A stretch of DNA of 64,000 nucleotides, taken from contig JAKZAP010000009.1 in assembly GCA_023053575.1 (NCBI GenBank), positions 12,753,869 to 12,817,868 on the forward strand, read 5' to 3'. Below the pieces are notes generated by a model. It was not told the origin of the DNA, did no database searches, and saw only the letters and a list, made by a program, of their open reading frames with translations. Both the position numbers and the translations under genes were made by a program. This document shows positions 21,617-30,866 of this stretch, one piece after another; position 1 is the stretch's first letter, and every line of letters starts with the position of its first letter. This DNA comes from Branchinecta lynchi (Eukaryota > Arthropoda > Branchiopoda > Anostraca > Branchinectidae).

Positions 21617-21882
21617 CAGTAGAGGTATGCTTATGTGAACAGTTACTTTAATGTGAACAGTGCAGTTTTGGGCTAAATGGTAGAATGAAGATTCAAAATA
21701 CCTAGACAGGTGTTTTCAGATGGCTAAATGGTAGAATGAAGATTCAAAATACCTATACAGGTGTTTTCAGATGCCCTTAGTTACCTACTTTGGCTAACTG
21801 GTAGTTAGCTTTAGACACAGCAAGTGCATGAAAATTGCAAAGTCCACTGTCAACAAACGTTCACATAAGCATACCTCGACTG
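21617..21882. mobile_element. MITE-4 copy nested in the hAT-like element
   Basis: TA, then CAGTAGAGGTATGCTTATGT, ending GCATACCTCGACTG before TA (21883-21884). CAGT termini and a TA duplication indicate Tc1/mariner mobilisation. A 51-bp internal unit (GGCTAAATGGTAGAATGAAG onward) is duplicated in tandem at about 21671-21772. Non-coding. Confidence 0.8.
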
Positions 21883-21937
21883 TACGACTATCATACTGAC
21901 AAGCTCGAAACATACGACTGAGAGTAGATTCTCTGGA

Positions 21938-21996
21938 GCATGGGGGGGGGGGGGGGGGGGGGGTAAATCACCCCCTCCCCCCCCCCCCCCCCCCCC
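21938..21996. repeat. adjacent poly-G and poly-C tracts
   Basis: A run of over 20 G (from about 21942) is followed after TAAATCA by C-rich runs, forming a G/C inverted repeat. Run lengths are likely to be unstable or mis-sequenced. On the minus strand the segment gives a spurious Gly/Pro-rich frame. Confidence 0.7.
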
Positions 21997-22103
21997 TAGA
22001 CCCCCCTTCGAACCGCCCCTGCATACATCTACTACAGTTGTTTCAACCGGGGAGAAACGAATAGAACATAATTTATGATCGTCGACCTGGTTGTTCACCT
22101 CAG

Positions 22104-22563
22104 GCGTATTCTCGCCGTTCCCCAAGGACTCCACTTGAGGAGTCCCCGCGGTTTTGTTTGTCCCGGGGACTCACTCCCCGTATTCTCGCGAGTCTCCACG
22201 GACGGGGAATGCTCCGATTATCATCACCATCATCAAAAAGGACTTCCTTTCAGATTCAGAGGGGAATCAAGTTTTGCTAGTGTTGGTGCAATTTAAAATT
22301 AATTCAAAACAATCAGGATAAACAAAACCAAAAATAAATTGGATCCAGACTAATTTCGTGAACTGCATATTTCTTTTTCGAACAAAATCCATTTTAGAAG
22401 CATTCCGCGTGTTCTCGTTGTTTTCCTAGGTGGAGTCCGCGTGCAGCGACTTCCTTTATTCTCGCCGTTCCCTTTTATTCCGCGAGGAGTCCTCGGGGAA
22501 CGGCGAGAATACGCCGTTCCTTTTTATTCCGCGAGGAGTCCTCGGGGAACGGCGAGAATACGT
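22104..22563. mobile_element. MITE-2 copy with duplicated terminus
   Basis: It starts GGCGTATTCTCGCCGTTCCC and ends GGAACGGCGAGAATACG. The interior matches 1549-1924 in inverse order (ATTATCATCACCATCATCAA, GCATTCCGCGTGTTCTCG). The right end carries two tandem copies of a roughly 48-bp unit (TTATTCCGCGAGGAGTCCTC plus GGGGAACGGCGAGAATACG). Confidence 0.65.
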
Positions 22564-22698
22564 CTCTGGTCCTTCCTGTGGCATCATTTGAGGCGACCAT
22601 TACAGTACGATTTACAAAACAAAAGTCAAGATGGCTCTGACGAAGCTTGACCAAAGCCGGCAAAAGTTTCAGCAAAGCTTTTGAATGTGGCTGGAAGC

Positions 22699-22835
22699 AT
22701 GAGTGTTGGATGGGGACGACTGCAACACGGTTTTGCAGTTAGTGAGCTCGATATTGGCAAGATCATTGATGGAGTTCAGGAGAAACAGTTTGATTCACAG
22801 AGTAATCACAAAGAAGATGTTCCGAACCTGCAAAT
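22699..22835 (+). CDS. SUPT7L: SUPT7L first coding exon (putative)
   Basis: An ATG at 22699 opens MSVGWGRLQHGFAVSELDIG and continues KIIDGVQEKQFDSQSNHKED, VPNLQ up to a GTACGT donor at 22836. It ends two bases into a codon, exactly the phase needed by the next exon (26170 supplies one base). The SUPT7L N-terminus is poorly conserved, so assignment rests on position, splice phase and absence of a better start. An upstream in-frame Met is lacking. Upstream at 22631 is another short ATG frame ending before this start. Confidence 0.5.
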
Positions 22836-23417
22836 GTACGTCTGTACTGTAGGGTTTCTAGTGAATTTGATAAGATTCAGGTCACAGCAGCCTCGACAGA
22901 GTAAAACTACCAACACATGACACAGCGTCAGAGCCGCACCGCGCTCTGCGGAGTTTTAGCATCTGTACGAGGACACCTGACCGCCAGGCAAGGCGGAACC
23001 GCAAGCTCAGGCGGACACTAGGTAGACATATTGGTGGAAAAAGCGGAGATACGAGGTTTGGCTGTAACGAGCGAAACCGCAAGTTCAGGAGACTACCAGA
23101 CGGCCAGATCAGAGGAAACCGCACGAGCGGGTGATTACAAGAGTGTTCTAGACTGTATTCAGCTTTTCAGGAAGAGGCCCAGAGGCAAAGGGAATTCTTC
23201 CGAAACTTAAATTGCATCATTCTGTCTCTAAAATGCATAGGGTGATGGGTCTGAATCTGGTCTGAATAATGGTGGTTTCTTATCTGTGACAGATTTTTTG
23301 TGAAACACGATTTCCAGATATTTGGCTCTGTCCATGAGAAAGATTAAAGCTAGTTAAAATTCAGGTGAAGTATTCCCTTGTTTCAAGCCTATGGTACGTT
23401 TTTTTGTTCTTCCTTTT
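22836..23417. other. SUPT7L intron 1, GC-rich start
   Basis: 22920-23130 is GC-rich and repeats words such as GAAACCGCAAG and GGCGGA, possibly a CpG-rich promoter-proximal segment. No exon or mobile element was recognised. Confidence 0.4.
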
Positions 23418-24994
23418 CGGGATCCCAAAACCTAAGTGAAGGGATACCTCTGACCGCCTATGACTTTGGTCTAAACTAGGTTGTATCGGAATTCCAAACG
23501 AGCTTGACGTCACACTCTTTTGATCTGTTTTATCTGGGAAAAGAAAAAATTGTAGTTTATTCCTATTGGTGAACCTATATTTGTATATATATATAGAGCC
23601 GAGCTGCCAGCAAGTTGCTGGTCGCGTTTACATTTATAAAATGACCTAGGGACAGTCAGATCCTGTGTTGGGTCCTCAGTCACTTGACATAGCTATTTAC
23701 ATCACAAGCTGTTTGGGAATTCTGATACAACTTAGTTGACACCATGACTTCACAAGAATCGTCTGTCAACACAATAGCTCTTGAAGGGGTTGAGATATTT
23801 GTTACAGACTAGTACAGGCCAAGTTGGTAGATGGGTCCTGTAGCTCAGTATCTAGGGATGTGGGGGGAGTTTTAAATTAAGGGATGACGATTTTTTTTTA
23901 AAGCTGATGTGAGAGTAGATTCAAGGGTAGCCCAGGGAGACATAGTGAATCCGGAACTGAACTTCATTTTCTCAAATTTTTCTGAAGTTGAATAAAAGTT
24001 AGATACGGGAGTACATAGACATGCTGAATCCATTTCTGAATATTTCTTTTTCGACAGACAATTAGTTTGCCCCGAATACAGCGAAAACCGGAAAATTGGT
24101 AAGAATGTCATATCTGAAGTTGCTTACAGGTAAAAGTTGGTCGATTAGAGTGTCGATTTAGAAGTAAGAATACATCTTGAATCTACATTTGAACTTCATA
24201 TTCCCGCCGAATACAGCGAAAACCGGAACATTGGTAAGAATGTCATATCTGAAGTTGCTTACAGGTAAAAGCTGGTCGATTAGAGTGTCCATTTAGAAGT
24301 AAGAATACATCTTGAATCTACATTTGAACTTCATATTCCCGCCAGACAAGTAGATGGTCGGAAGCTGGCAAAACCGTAAATTTGGTAGGAGTAAAGCTTA
24401 TTTATTTAAAGTCAGTTGAAGCACCGATAATGATCTAGCAATATATGTTGAATCTAAATACTAGCCTTATGTTCACGAAAAAGACATGGTGAATCAGGAA
24501 ATACTGCTTATTCTCGCCTCGGATGGATAGTCCTGTTGGAATCTAGTCAAAACACAATTTTTTTTAATGAGCCTGATTGTTTGATATGCTTTTAGCTGGA
24601 AAGTATGACTTAGTGGGTGTTGTTTAGTGGTCTGTTAAGGTTAGTCTTCACCTTCCGGGATCTGGGTTCCCAGATTTTCCGAGTTTTTTTTAATTTTTTC
24701 TGCGATACTTAAAAATTATGGAAATCTGGAAGTTCAAAAGCCCCTTTTTTACGGATTATTTTGATATATGTTTGGACCGGTTCATATTCCAGATGCAATT
24801 TACAGAAGACGTCAAAGAATAATCTGGAAGCCCAGATTCCGGAAGTTCCGGGAGGCGGAGACCGGACTTTAGAATTTAGAATGATATCAGATGTTCGTGG
24901 GTTCAGCAAAGACTCAACATCTGGTAGACCTGACTATCTGAATAATAAAGATATTCCCCTTTGGGATCCCATATCAAAACCTTTGGTCTTGTTT
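23418..24994 (+). mobile_element. R1 element, old diverged copy with local tandem duplication
   Basis: It starts CGGGATCCCAAAACCTAAGT and ends TTGGGATCCCATATCAAAAC then TTTGGTCTTGTTT. The interior is more diverged than in other R1 copies and includes an M5 fragment (GAGCCGAGCTGCCAGCAAG near 23596). A 137-bp unit with AGAATGTCATATCTGAAGTT is duplicated in tandem at about 24073-24345 with few differences, so this duplication is recent. Confidence 0.55.
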
Positions 24995-25137
24995 ATGAAG
25001 GGATGGTGGAAACAGCCAAAGTATGTTGAATCTGCACTTATTTTAAAATCTGCCTTTTTTCAACAAACATTTTTAAATCCCCTTATGTGGATTGTAGAAA
25101 AAATAAAGAATGTCATTGCATCCTTTTCCCTCCCTGT

Positions 25138-26094
25138 TTCGGATCCCAAAACGTAAGTGGAGGGATACCTATGACATCGCAGAAATTGTCCGTCCGTCCG
25201 TCTATCCCTCCGTTTGTGAGCACAGTAACTGTCGAAGGGAATGAGATATTTTGATGAAACTTGGTGTGAGGATTCTTTGGGTCAAGTGTAAGGTCAAGTT
25301 CGTAGATGGGCTCTGTAGCCCTACATTTAGGGGTGGGGAAGGCGGTTCAAATTAAGGGGCAAACAAAATATTTTTAAACAGCTAATGTGATTATGGGGTA
25401 AGAAGATATGCTGAACACAATGATGAAAACCGGAAAGTTTGTTAAAAGCAAAAAGCTTTATTTTATGTTGATTAGATGTTCGATTTAGGGGTAAGAAGAC
25501 ATGCTGAGCACTTAATGGGAAAATCATTTCTACCCGGACAAGTGGTTCGTCCGGAATCCGTCCAAATCCGGAAAATCTGTTAAAAGTAAAAGTTTTATTT
25601 GTAGTTGATCAGATATCCAATTAAAGGGTAAGAAGAGATGCTGAATCCGTATATGACGATCATTTTTTACCAGGACATATAGTTCGCCCGGAATCGGGCT
25701 GGAACCGGAACATTCGTTAAAAATTAAATTTTAATTTTAAGTTGATTAGATGTTCGATACCGGGGAAAGAAGATACGCCGAATTCGTATTTTAGCTTTCT
25801 TTTTTCGCCAACAAGTAGTTCCGGAATTTGGCCGAAACCGGAAAATTGGCAGAAGTACGGCAGGAAGTTTTCGTCAAAATAGATATGACTTAAAGGGGTA
25901 AACACACATGCTGAATCCATATCTGAACTTGGTTTTCTCAGATGATTAGCTATTTGGCCTCAATCTGTTTCTGAATTTTGATATTACAAATGTTAAAGGA
26001 GTCTGGTGAAGACTGGATCTGGCGAAAACAAGACCGAACTGTCTGGATCAAATATTGAATTCTCAGGATCCCATCGAAACCTTTGGTCTTGTTT
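25138..26094 (+). mobile_element. R1 element, full-length copy
   Basis: Starts CGGATCCCAAAACGTAAGTG, followed by GTCCGTCCGTCTATCCCTCC, GATATTTTGATGAAACTTGG and four units with CCGGAATCC. Ends AGGATCCCATCGAAACC then TTTGGTCTTGTTT. About 0.96 kb, in SUPT7L intron 1, just before exon 2. Confidence 0.7.
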
Positions 26095-26169
26095 GTTTCC
26101 CTTCCTCAGCTTCATATATGACATGTTATTAAAATAATGCTTATACATGGTTCTGTTTATTATCTTTAG

Positions 26170-26287
26170 AGACCTTCGTCAAATATTGAAAATCCATCCT
26201 GAGCATGCACACATACTTCAGTTGCAGAAATGGATTGAGCTTCAAGAAGGCTGGCTCAAAACAAAAGATATTGGCTTATCTTCTTTT
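26170..26287 (+). CDS. SUPT7L: SUPT7L exon 2
   Basis: Reads DLRQILKIHPEHAHILQLQK then WIELQEGWLKTKDIGLSSF between a TTTAG acceptor (26165-26169) and a GTAAGT donor at 26288. It takes one base to complete the codon from exon 1 and ends on a codon boundary. The charged helical character parallels the N-terminal IQLIQHNRRLRNLI region of vertebrate SUPT7L, but the match is loose. Confidence 0.65.
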
Positions 26288-26882
26288 GTAAGTATTCCAA
26301 CTTTGACACACCAAAACTGATAGGCCACTGTAGACTACCCATTATTGGCAAGTGTAAAAACCGGATCTACATGGGTGATGATAAGCCCATCATGGCTGAT
26401 AGTGGATTGTAGGACTAGGAAATGTAGAAAAGCACAAATGGGACTGAGGCTATCCTGCTGAAGATGAGGCTGAAGATTCCAAAGTTTTTGTTTCACTAGT
26501 CCTGTTTGGAAGTCATTTCTGGTTCTTCTTGAATCATGACGTTTTTAACTGAACAGGACGGTTACCTTGCTCTACAACAGTGGGTCCCAACCTTTTCCGT
26601 ACCGCGTACCCTAATCAAGGTTCGAAAAGATTGTGTACATTCGTGAACCCCTTAAGTGCGAAAGCCCCTGGCACCTGAAAAGAAAATGATCCACACCATC
26701 CCCATCAAGATGGCAAAGAGGACAAAAACGTACTCCATCCGGACACCTAGAATTCCACGAATTACTATATAGTTCTATACCAGCATCTATCTCGGAAACT
26801 ATTTCATAAATAGTCTGGATGAATTTATACTTCGTCTGATAACAGTTGTGAATAAATATTACGGCTGTATATTCATACAATG
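26288..26882. other. SUPT7L intron 2, unassigned
   Basis: A minus-strand frame (26889-26611) contains CPLCHLDGDGVDHFLFRCQG, resembling the C-terminal zinc finger of LINE ORF2 proteins, so a decayed LINE 3' fragment is likely at about 26590-26880. Nothing else is recognised. Confidence 0.45.
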
Positions 26883-27000
26883 GATACAAACGGAAACGTC
26901 AGCTACGTAAGCAGCGATATTTCGGCCCAGTTGAAAAAGGTCCTCGTCAGGCTGTCGAACGTCAGCGACAACGTTGGAAACGGAAGAAACGAAACTGCAA
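26883..27000 (-). mobile_element. diverged hairpin-retroposon (FB) remnant with ribozyme-like core
   Basis: GGAAACGTCAGCTACGTAAG and GCAGCGATATTTCGGCCC match the FB arm. On the minus strand CTGACGA (26950-26944) and GAAA (26923-26920) are kept, while the intervening hairpin loop has a different sequence (GGACC, then a T/A-rich loop, then GGGCC). Retention of the stem ends with a changed loop is notable. Confidence 0.55.
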
Positions 27001-27008
27001 TTGCACTG

Positions 27009-27044
27009 GGAAAAAGTTTCTGTCAAGAACCCCGACAAAAACAA
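27009..27044 (+). repeat. 36-bp partial duplicate of SUPT7L exon 3
   Basis: GGAAAAAGTTTCTGTCAAGA and the following bases to ACAAAAACAA repeat exon sequence 27180-27215 with two mismatches in 36. It lies upstream in the intron, directly after the FB remnant, and has no splice signals of its own. Confidence 0.75.
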
Positions 27045-27132
27045 TATTGTGACTGCCTTTTCTAACTATAAGCTATTCGGCTTACACGGTTGATAATGAG
27101 CCCTTGCTTAAACTCAGTTCTGCTATTTACAG

Positions 27133-27289
27133 GATCTTGAAGAAATTCCTCCAATCCCCGATCTTGAAATCCGATCACCGGAAAAAGTTTCTGTCAAGAA
27201 TCCAGACAAAAACAAACTGGATAAAGACACTGCTCAGCAACTTCTGAAGAAAGCTATCTGCCTGCAAGCAGCGATTGGAGGGTTTACAA
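27133..27289 (+). CDS. SUPT7L: SUPT7L exon 3, start of the histone-fold domain
   Basis: Begins in phase at 27133 after TTTACAG and reads DLEEIPPIPDLEIRSPEKVS, VKNPDKNKLDKDTAQQLLKK, AICLQAAIGGFT. The segment LDKDTAQQLLKKAICLQAAI corresponds to the first helix of the bromodomain-associated (Bromo_TP) histone fold (LSWHSCRQLLYQAVATILAHAGF region in human). The acidic Pro-rich PPIPDLE lead-in also parallels human SUPT7L. The donor is GTAAGT at 27290. It ends one base into a codon. Confidence 0.78.
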
Positions 27290-27729
27290 GTAAGTAGGGT
27301 TAAGCCAAATACTTTTTCTGGTGACTTTAAGATGATGTTTGGAGCTGGAAGGCAAATACGAAATTACTTTCCGTTGGCTCAACTTTTTCCTTGAGAAACT
27401 TCTTGATAATGCCGAAATCCTGGGAAGAATTAAAATCCACGATCGCCTGACACTGATCGTCTGTCTGGACGAGAATGAGAAAAAAATAGTTGTAAGAAAA
27501 TTTGGTTCAGAGCCGCCATGCGCTTCAGTTCCTGCAAGAACAGGTAAGCTAATAGAACCTCCATCTTTGGTCCTATGCACCGACTATGGATACCCCAACA
27601 AAACTGAGTAGAGCTAGAGCCGTCTACGAGCTTTTAACGTCGTCTACTTCCCTCTTAGCCGCTGCGCATTGAGAGAAAAAGATGGCCCGCCTATGCAGTG
27701 AAGTCACAGTTTTGAACTACACTGTACAA
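27290..27729. other. SUPT7L intron 3, start
   Basis: A frame at 27339-27611 (LFLNVCLDENEKKIVVRKFG-like) has no recognisable domain or fitting splice sites. I treat it as non-coding. Confidence 0.35.
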
Positions 27730-30165
27730 AATAAGAGCTGGAAGCTCATATGGCACTTGCAAGGCTGGGTCAGAGGATGAAAGTAGGAATTCGTCAGTTC
27801 GTGAATTTGTTGTGATCATTTGTAAGCAAAATCCTTGAGATACGAATGATTGTTATATTAAGAGTCTAGAAGGTTTGTTGGTAGCTGTGGAGGGGGGAGC
27901 TTGGACGGTTTGCCCTAGGTCCTACATTCAACAAACCATGTGTTAGAAAACACACTTACTTTTGATGGTGAAATTCTCCATACAATATAAACATCTGTAA
28001 TCCAACTGATAGTCTACAACTCACTGACACTGCCAAATACTGACTGTCTCAGTACTGACTTCTAAATACTGACTCTTCTCTCTTTCTCAATGCCTGATTA
28101 TTTATACTAACTTCCTCCAGAGGTTTCTCTAACCATTAATGTGCCAACCTCTTAAGACTTCGAGTGAGGGACAGATAGCCTGTAATAAACGAACTTCTAT
28201 CGGCAGAGTGGATTGAAAGAATCTCTAACAAAACCATTAATGTGCAAAACCTTTAACGACTTCGAGAGAGGAACACATAGCCTCTAACGAACGAACTTCT
28301 AACGGCAGAGTGGATTGAACTGCCAATGGAAAGAATCTGTGGAGAGAGAGTGGGTTGAGTCATAATTTAATGACTAATAAGGACAAGCTCTGGAGACTGA
28401 GCTCGCCTCTAACGAAACAGAAACGAGAGAATGCTGACGACAAAATATCTTGTTTCGTTAGATGTTAATTCGTTACATGATGATGGGTCGGATCCCTCCC
28501 TAGAAATAACGAGAATGTATGGTTTGGTAATGCATTTTGCTGTGATGATGCGCACTTTAAGGGCACCAGATATTCATCTGTAATCAAAAGTCTTGAAGAA
28601 AAAATTATGATGAGCTCATCGGGAGCACGAAAATGTATATTTTGATCAAAAGCATTGTTTGTACTTTGAGGAATTAAGTTGTAAGCAAAACCTTTGAGGC
28701 AAAAATGACCATGGGTTCATAGACATCACGAAAATGTATATTTTGCTTAAAAGTAGTTTTTGTAGTTTGCGGTTAGAATTAGTACTTTAAGGGATGGTCG
28801 GATCTGGGAACTGACAATTTCGGAGTCAATGTTGTCAATCGTCTAATTTCCAAGCCAAGTTTCATCGTCCTAGCACTTCTGGAGGTACCTTAAGTCGCGA
28901 TCACCGGAATTCCGGACCCCCCTCCAGCTCCCATCACAGGCCCGAACCCGGTCCGGTTCTGTCACTGATGTATCTAGGGCTTGTGCTTGTTCTTCCAACC
29001 AAGTTTCATCCCATCGCTCCACTCTAAGCGTGTCACAAGACTTCCGGCTCTCCCCTCCGCCCCGACCCCCCAACGTTCATCGGATTACATCCGGACTTTA
29101 AATAGGACATTTGATACACGAGGTCTTTCCAAATATCAAGTTTCATGAAGATCCGATCACCCGTTCAAAAGTTATACATACCTCAAGATTCAGGATTCCC
29201 CCACCCTCCAATCCTCACCACGATGGGCGGATCAGGGAACTGACTATTTCTAAGCCAATCTTGTCAGTAATGACAAGCGATTCAAGCGAAGTTTCATCAT
29301 CCTAGCACGTCTGGAAGTACCTTAACTGGCGATCACCAGAATTCTGCACCCCCCCCCCCTTCATCTCCTCCACAGTGCCCGAATTCGGTCCGGTTCTTTC
29401 TCTGATGTAATTCGGGCTTGTTCTTCCCATCAAGTTTCATTCCAATCGCTCCACTCCAAACATGTCACAAGGTTTCCGGTTCCCCTTCCGACCCCCCCCC
29501 CCACATTCATCGGATCCGGTCCGGACTCGAAACCGTTCTAAATGTCAAGTTTCATTATGATCGGATCACCCATTTGGAAGTTATACATACCTCAAGATTC
29601 CGGATTCCCCCTCCCTCCACTCCCCCCACGATGGTCAGATCGGGAAGTTCAGTATTTCCAGGTCAATCTGGTCGGGTCCCTGATTTGCCTGCCAAGTTTC
29701 ACTGTCCTAGCGCACCTGGAAGTAACTTAACTCCGGATCACCGGAATTCCGGAACCCCCCTCCAACCCCCCCCCACAGTTCACGAACCCGGTCCAATTCT
29801 GCCAACGATGTACCTAGGGCTTGTGCTGTTCTTCCCACGAAGTTTCATCCCGATCGCTCTAACCTAAGCGTGACACAAGATTTCCGCTTCCCCCCTCCGA
29901 CTCATCCCACACATTCATCGGATTCTTCCCGGGCTTGAAATGGGACATCTGAGACATGACGTCTTTCCAGATATCAAGTTTCAATAAGATCGGTCACCTG
30001 TTCGAAAGTTATGCATGCCCCTACATTCCGGATTCCGCCGTCACCTCCCCCCACGATGGTCGGATCGGGCAGATGACTATTTCCAAGTTAGTTTGGTCGG
30101 GTCCTTGATATGCCTGCCAAGTTTCATGGTCCTAGCACTTCTGGAAGTGACCTAATCTCGATTTG
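27730..30165 (-). mobile_element. R2 (Helentron/HINE-like) element, 3' part, minus strand
   Basis: Its 3' terminus, in complement AAGAGCTGGAAGCTCATATG then GGCACTTG, lies at 27732. Inward are a 110-bp direct duplication (AACGGCAGAGTGGATTGAA at about 28215 and 28308) and then, from 28800, repeated blocks with AAGTTTCAT(C/G) and GATC(G/C)GATCACCC. The element stops abruptly at about 30165, where LINE-B begins, and resumes at 37509. Pro-rich frames across 28870-29870 merely reflect C runs. Confidence 0.65.
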
Positions 30166-30389
30166 TCCTGTGAGCGGAGAGGTGCTGCGCGAGAGCTACT
30201 TGTACCTGATCTGACTTAGTGCGCATGAACTATTGTTTTATCTGGATTTGGATATAAATTTAGAGCCTCCGCTCCAGGTAGAGTTTTCTCTAGTAAGAAT
30301 ATTTACACAGATCGTGACGGGGGGATGCGGTTTGAGGTAGCCCTCAACCCATAGCCCTAGCGCCCAGCATCGTGCTTTGTTCTCCAATT

Positions 30390-30866
30390 ATGGCAGCAGC
30401 CAAATATCCCTGTGGGGAGTGCTACAGGAATTGCACTAGTGGGACGTTCCAGTGTTCTGTATGTCCCACTTGGTTCCACCCAAGTTGTGTTGGGTTATCA
30501 CTTGCCGAACGTGTCCAATCCCCCAACTGGAGCTGCGTGAAATGTTCAGTAGCTGCTCCAGCCACCCAACGGCAGACTTTAGAAGAGAATTCTCGCCTAG
30601 CCTGTACTGAGTGTGACAAAAAACTTTTGACCATAAGCGCCCTGAAGGATAAACTAGAGTCTTCTGCCGAAGATTGTGCGTCGAAGGACATAACTATAAG
30701 TCAACTCCGTCAAGAGATCAGTTTACTTAAGTCTAACCTTCTCTCTGACACTCCGGATCCTGTTTCCCGTCTCCCTAATTGTAGCCGAAGCACCTCAACT
30801 TCAGTGGAGCTTAAATCCCCTCTTGTCCCTAATTGCGTTGATCAGAGTAATTCACATGCAAGTTCA
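30390..30866 (+). CDS. LINE-B ORF1, N-terminal part: PHD finger and coiled coil
   Basis: Starts MAAAKYPCGECYRNCTSGTF. Cysteine/histidine spacing (CGEC, CSVC, then FHPSC, CVKC) is that of a C4HC3 PHD finger within about the first 55 residues. A heptad-rich segment follows (TISALKDKLESSAE, ITISQLRQEISLLKSNLL). The frame is broken at AAGTTCA (30860-30866), where LINE-C inserted, and the remainder resumes at 32913. PHD fingers occur in ORF1 proteins of some CR1-type elements and may direct the particle to modified chromatin. Confidence 0.75.

Larger units (their letters stand above)
20009..22021. mobile_element. hAT-like non-autonomous element with 8-bp target duplication
   Basis: Termini CAGGGGCGGTTCGAGGGG (20009) and its inverted partner CCTTCGAACCGCCCCTG (ending 22021) are flanked by CATACCTC (20001-20008) and CATACATC (22022-22029), an 8-bp duplication with one mismatch, the hAT hallmark. 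The interior is non-coding. It has R3-type words (GCCGCAGGCGAAATTTTCG) near 20260-20930 and a roughly 280-bp direct repeat (AATCTCTTCGTAAAACACGA at about 21118 and a near copy at about 21398). A MITE-4 copy is nested in it, followed by long G and C homopolymers near the right end. Confidence 0.7.

Noticed and set aside
21850..22134. Gly/Pro-rich 94-codon minus frame
   Set aside because: Produced by the poly-G/poly-C tracts at the right end of the hAT-like element.
22631..22684. Upstream ATG (MALTKLDQSRQKFQQSF) as the SUPT7L start
   Set aside because: It meets TGA before 22699 and is out of phase with the donor at 22836. It could only be an upstream ORF.
28870..29867. Pro-rich open frames on both strands (for example 29418-29867)
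   Set aside because: They come from C/G runs inside the R2 repeat, shift frame between repeat blocks and have no start context or domain.
30390..30540. PHD-finger frame as a host chromatin gene
   Set aside because: It continues into LINE-B ORF1 (zinc knuckles, then ORF2) once LINE-C is removed, so it belongs to a retrotransposon.
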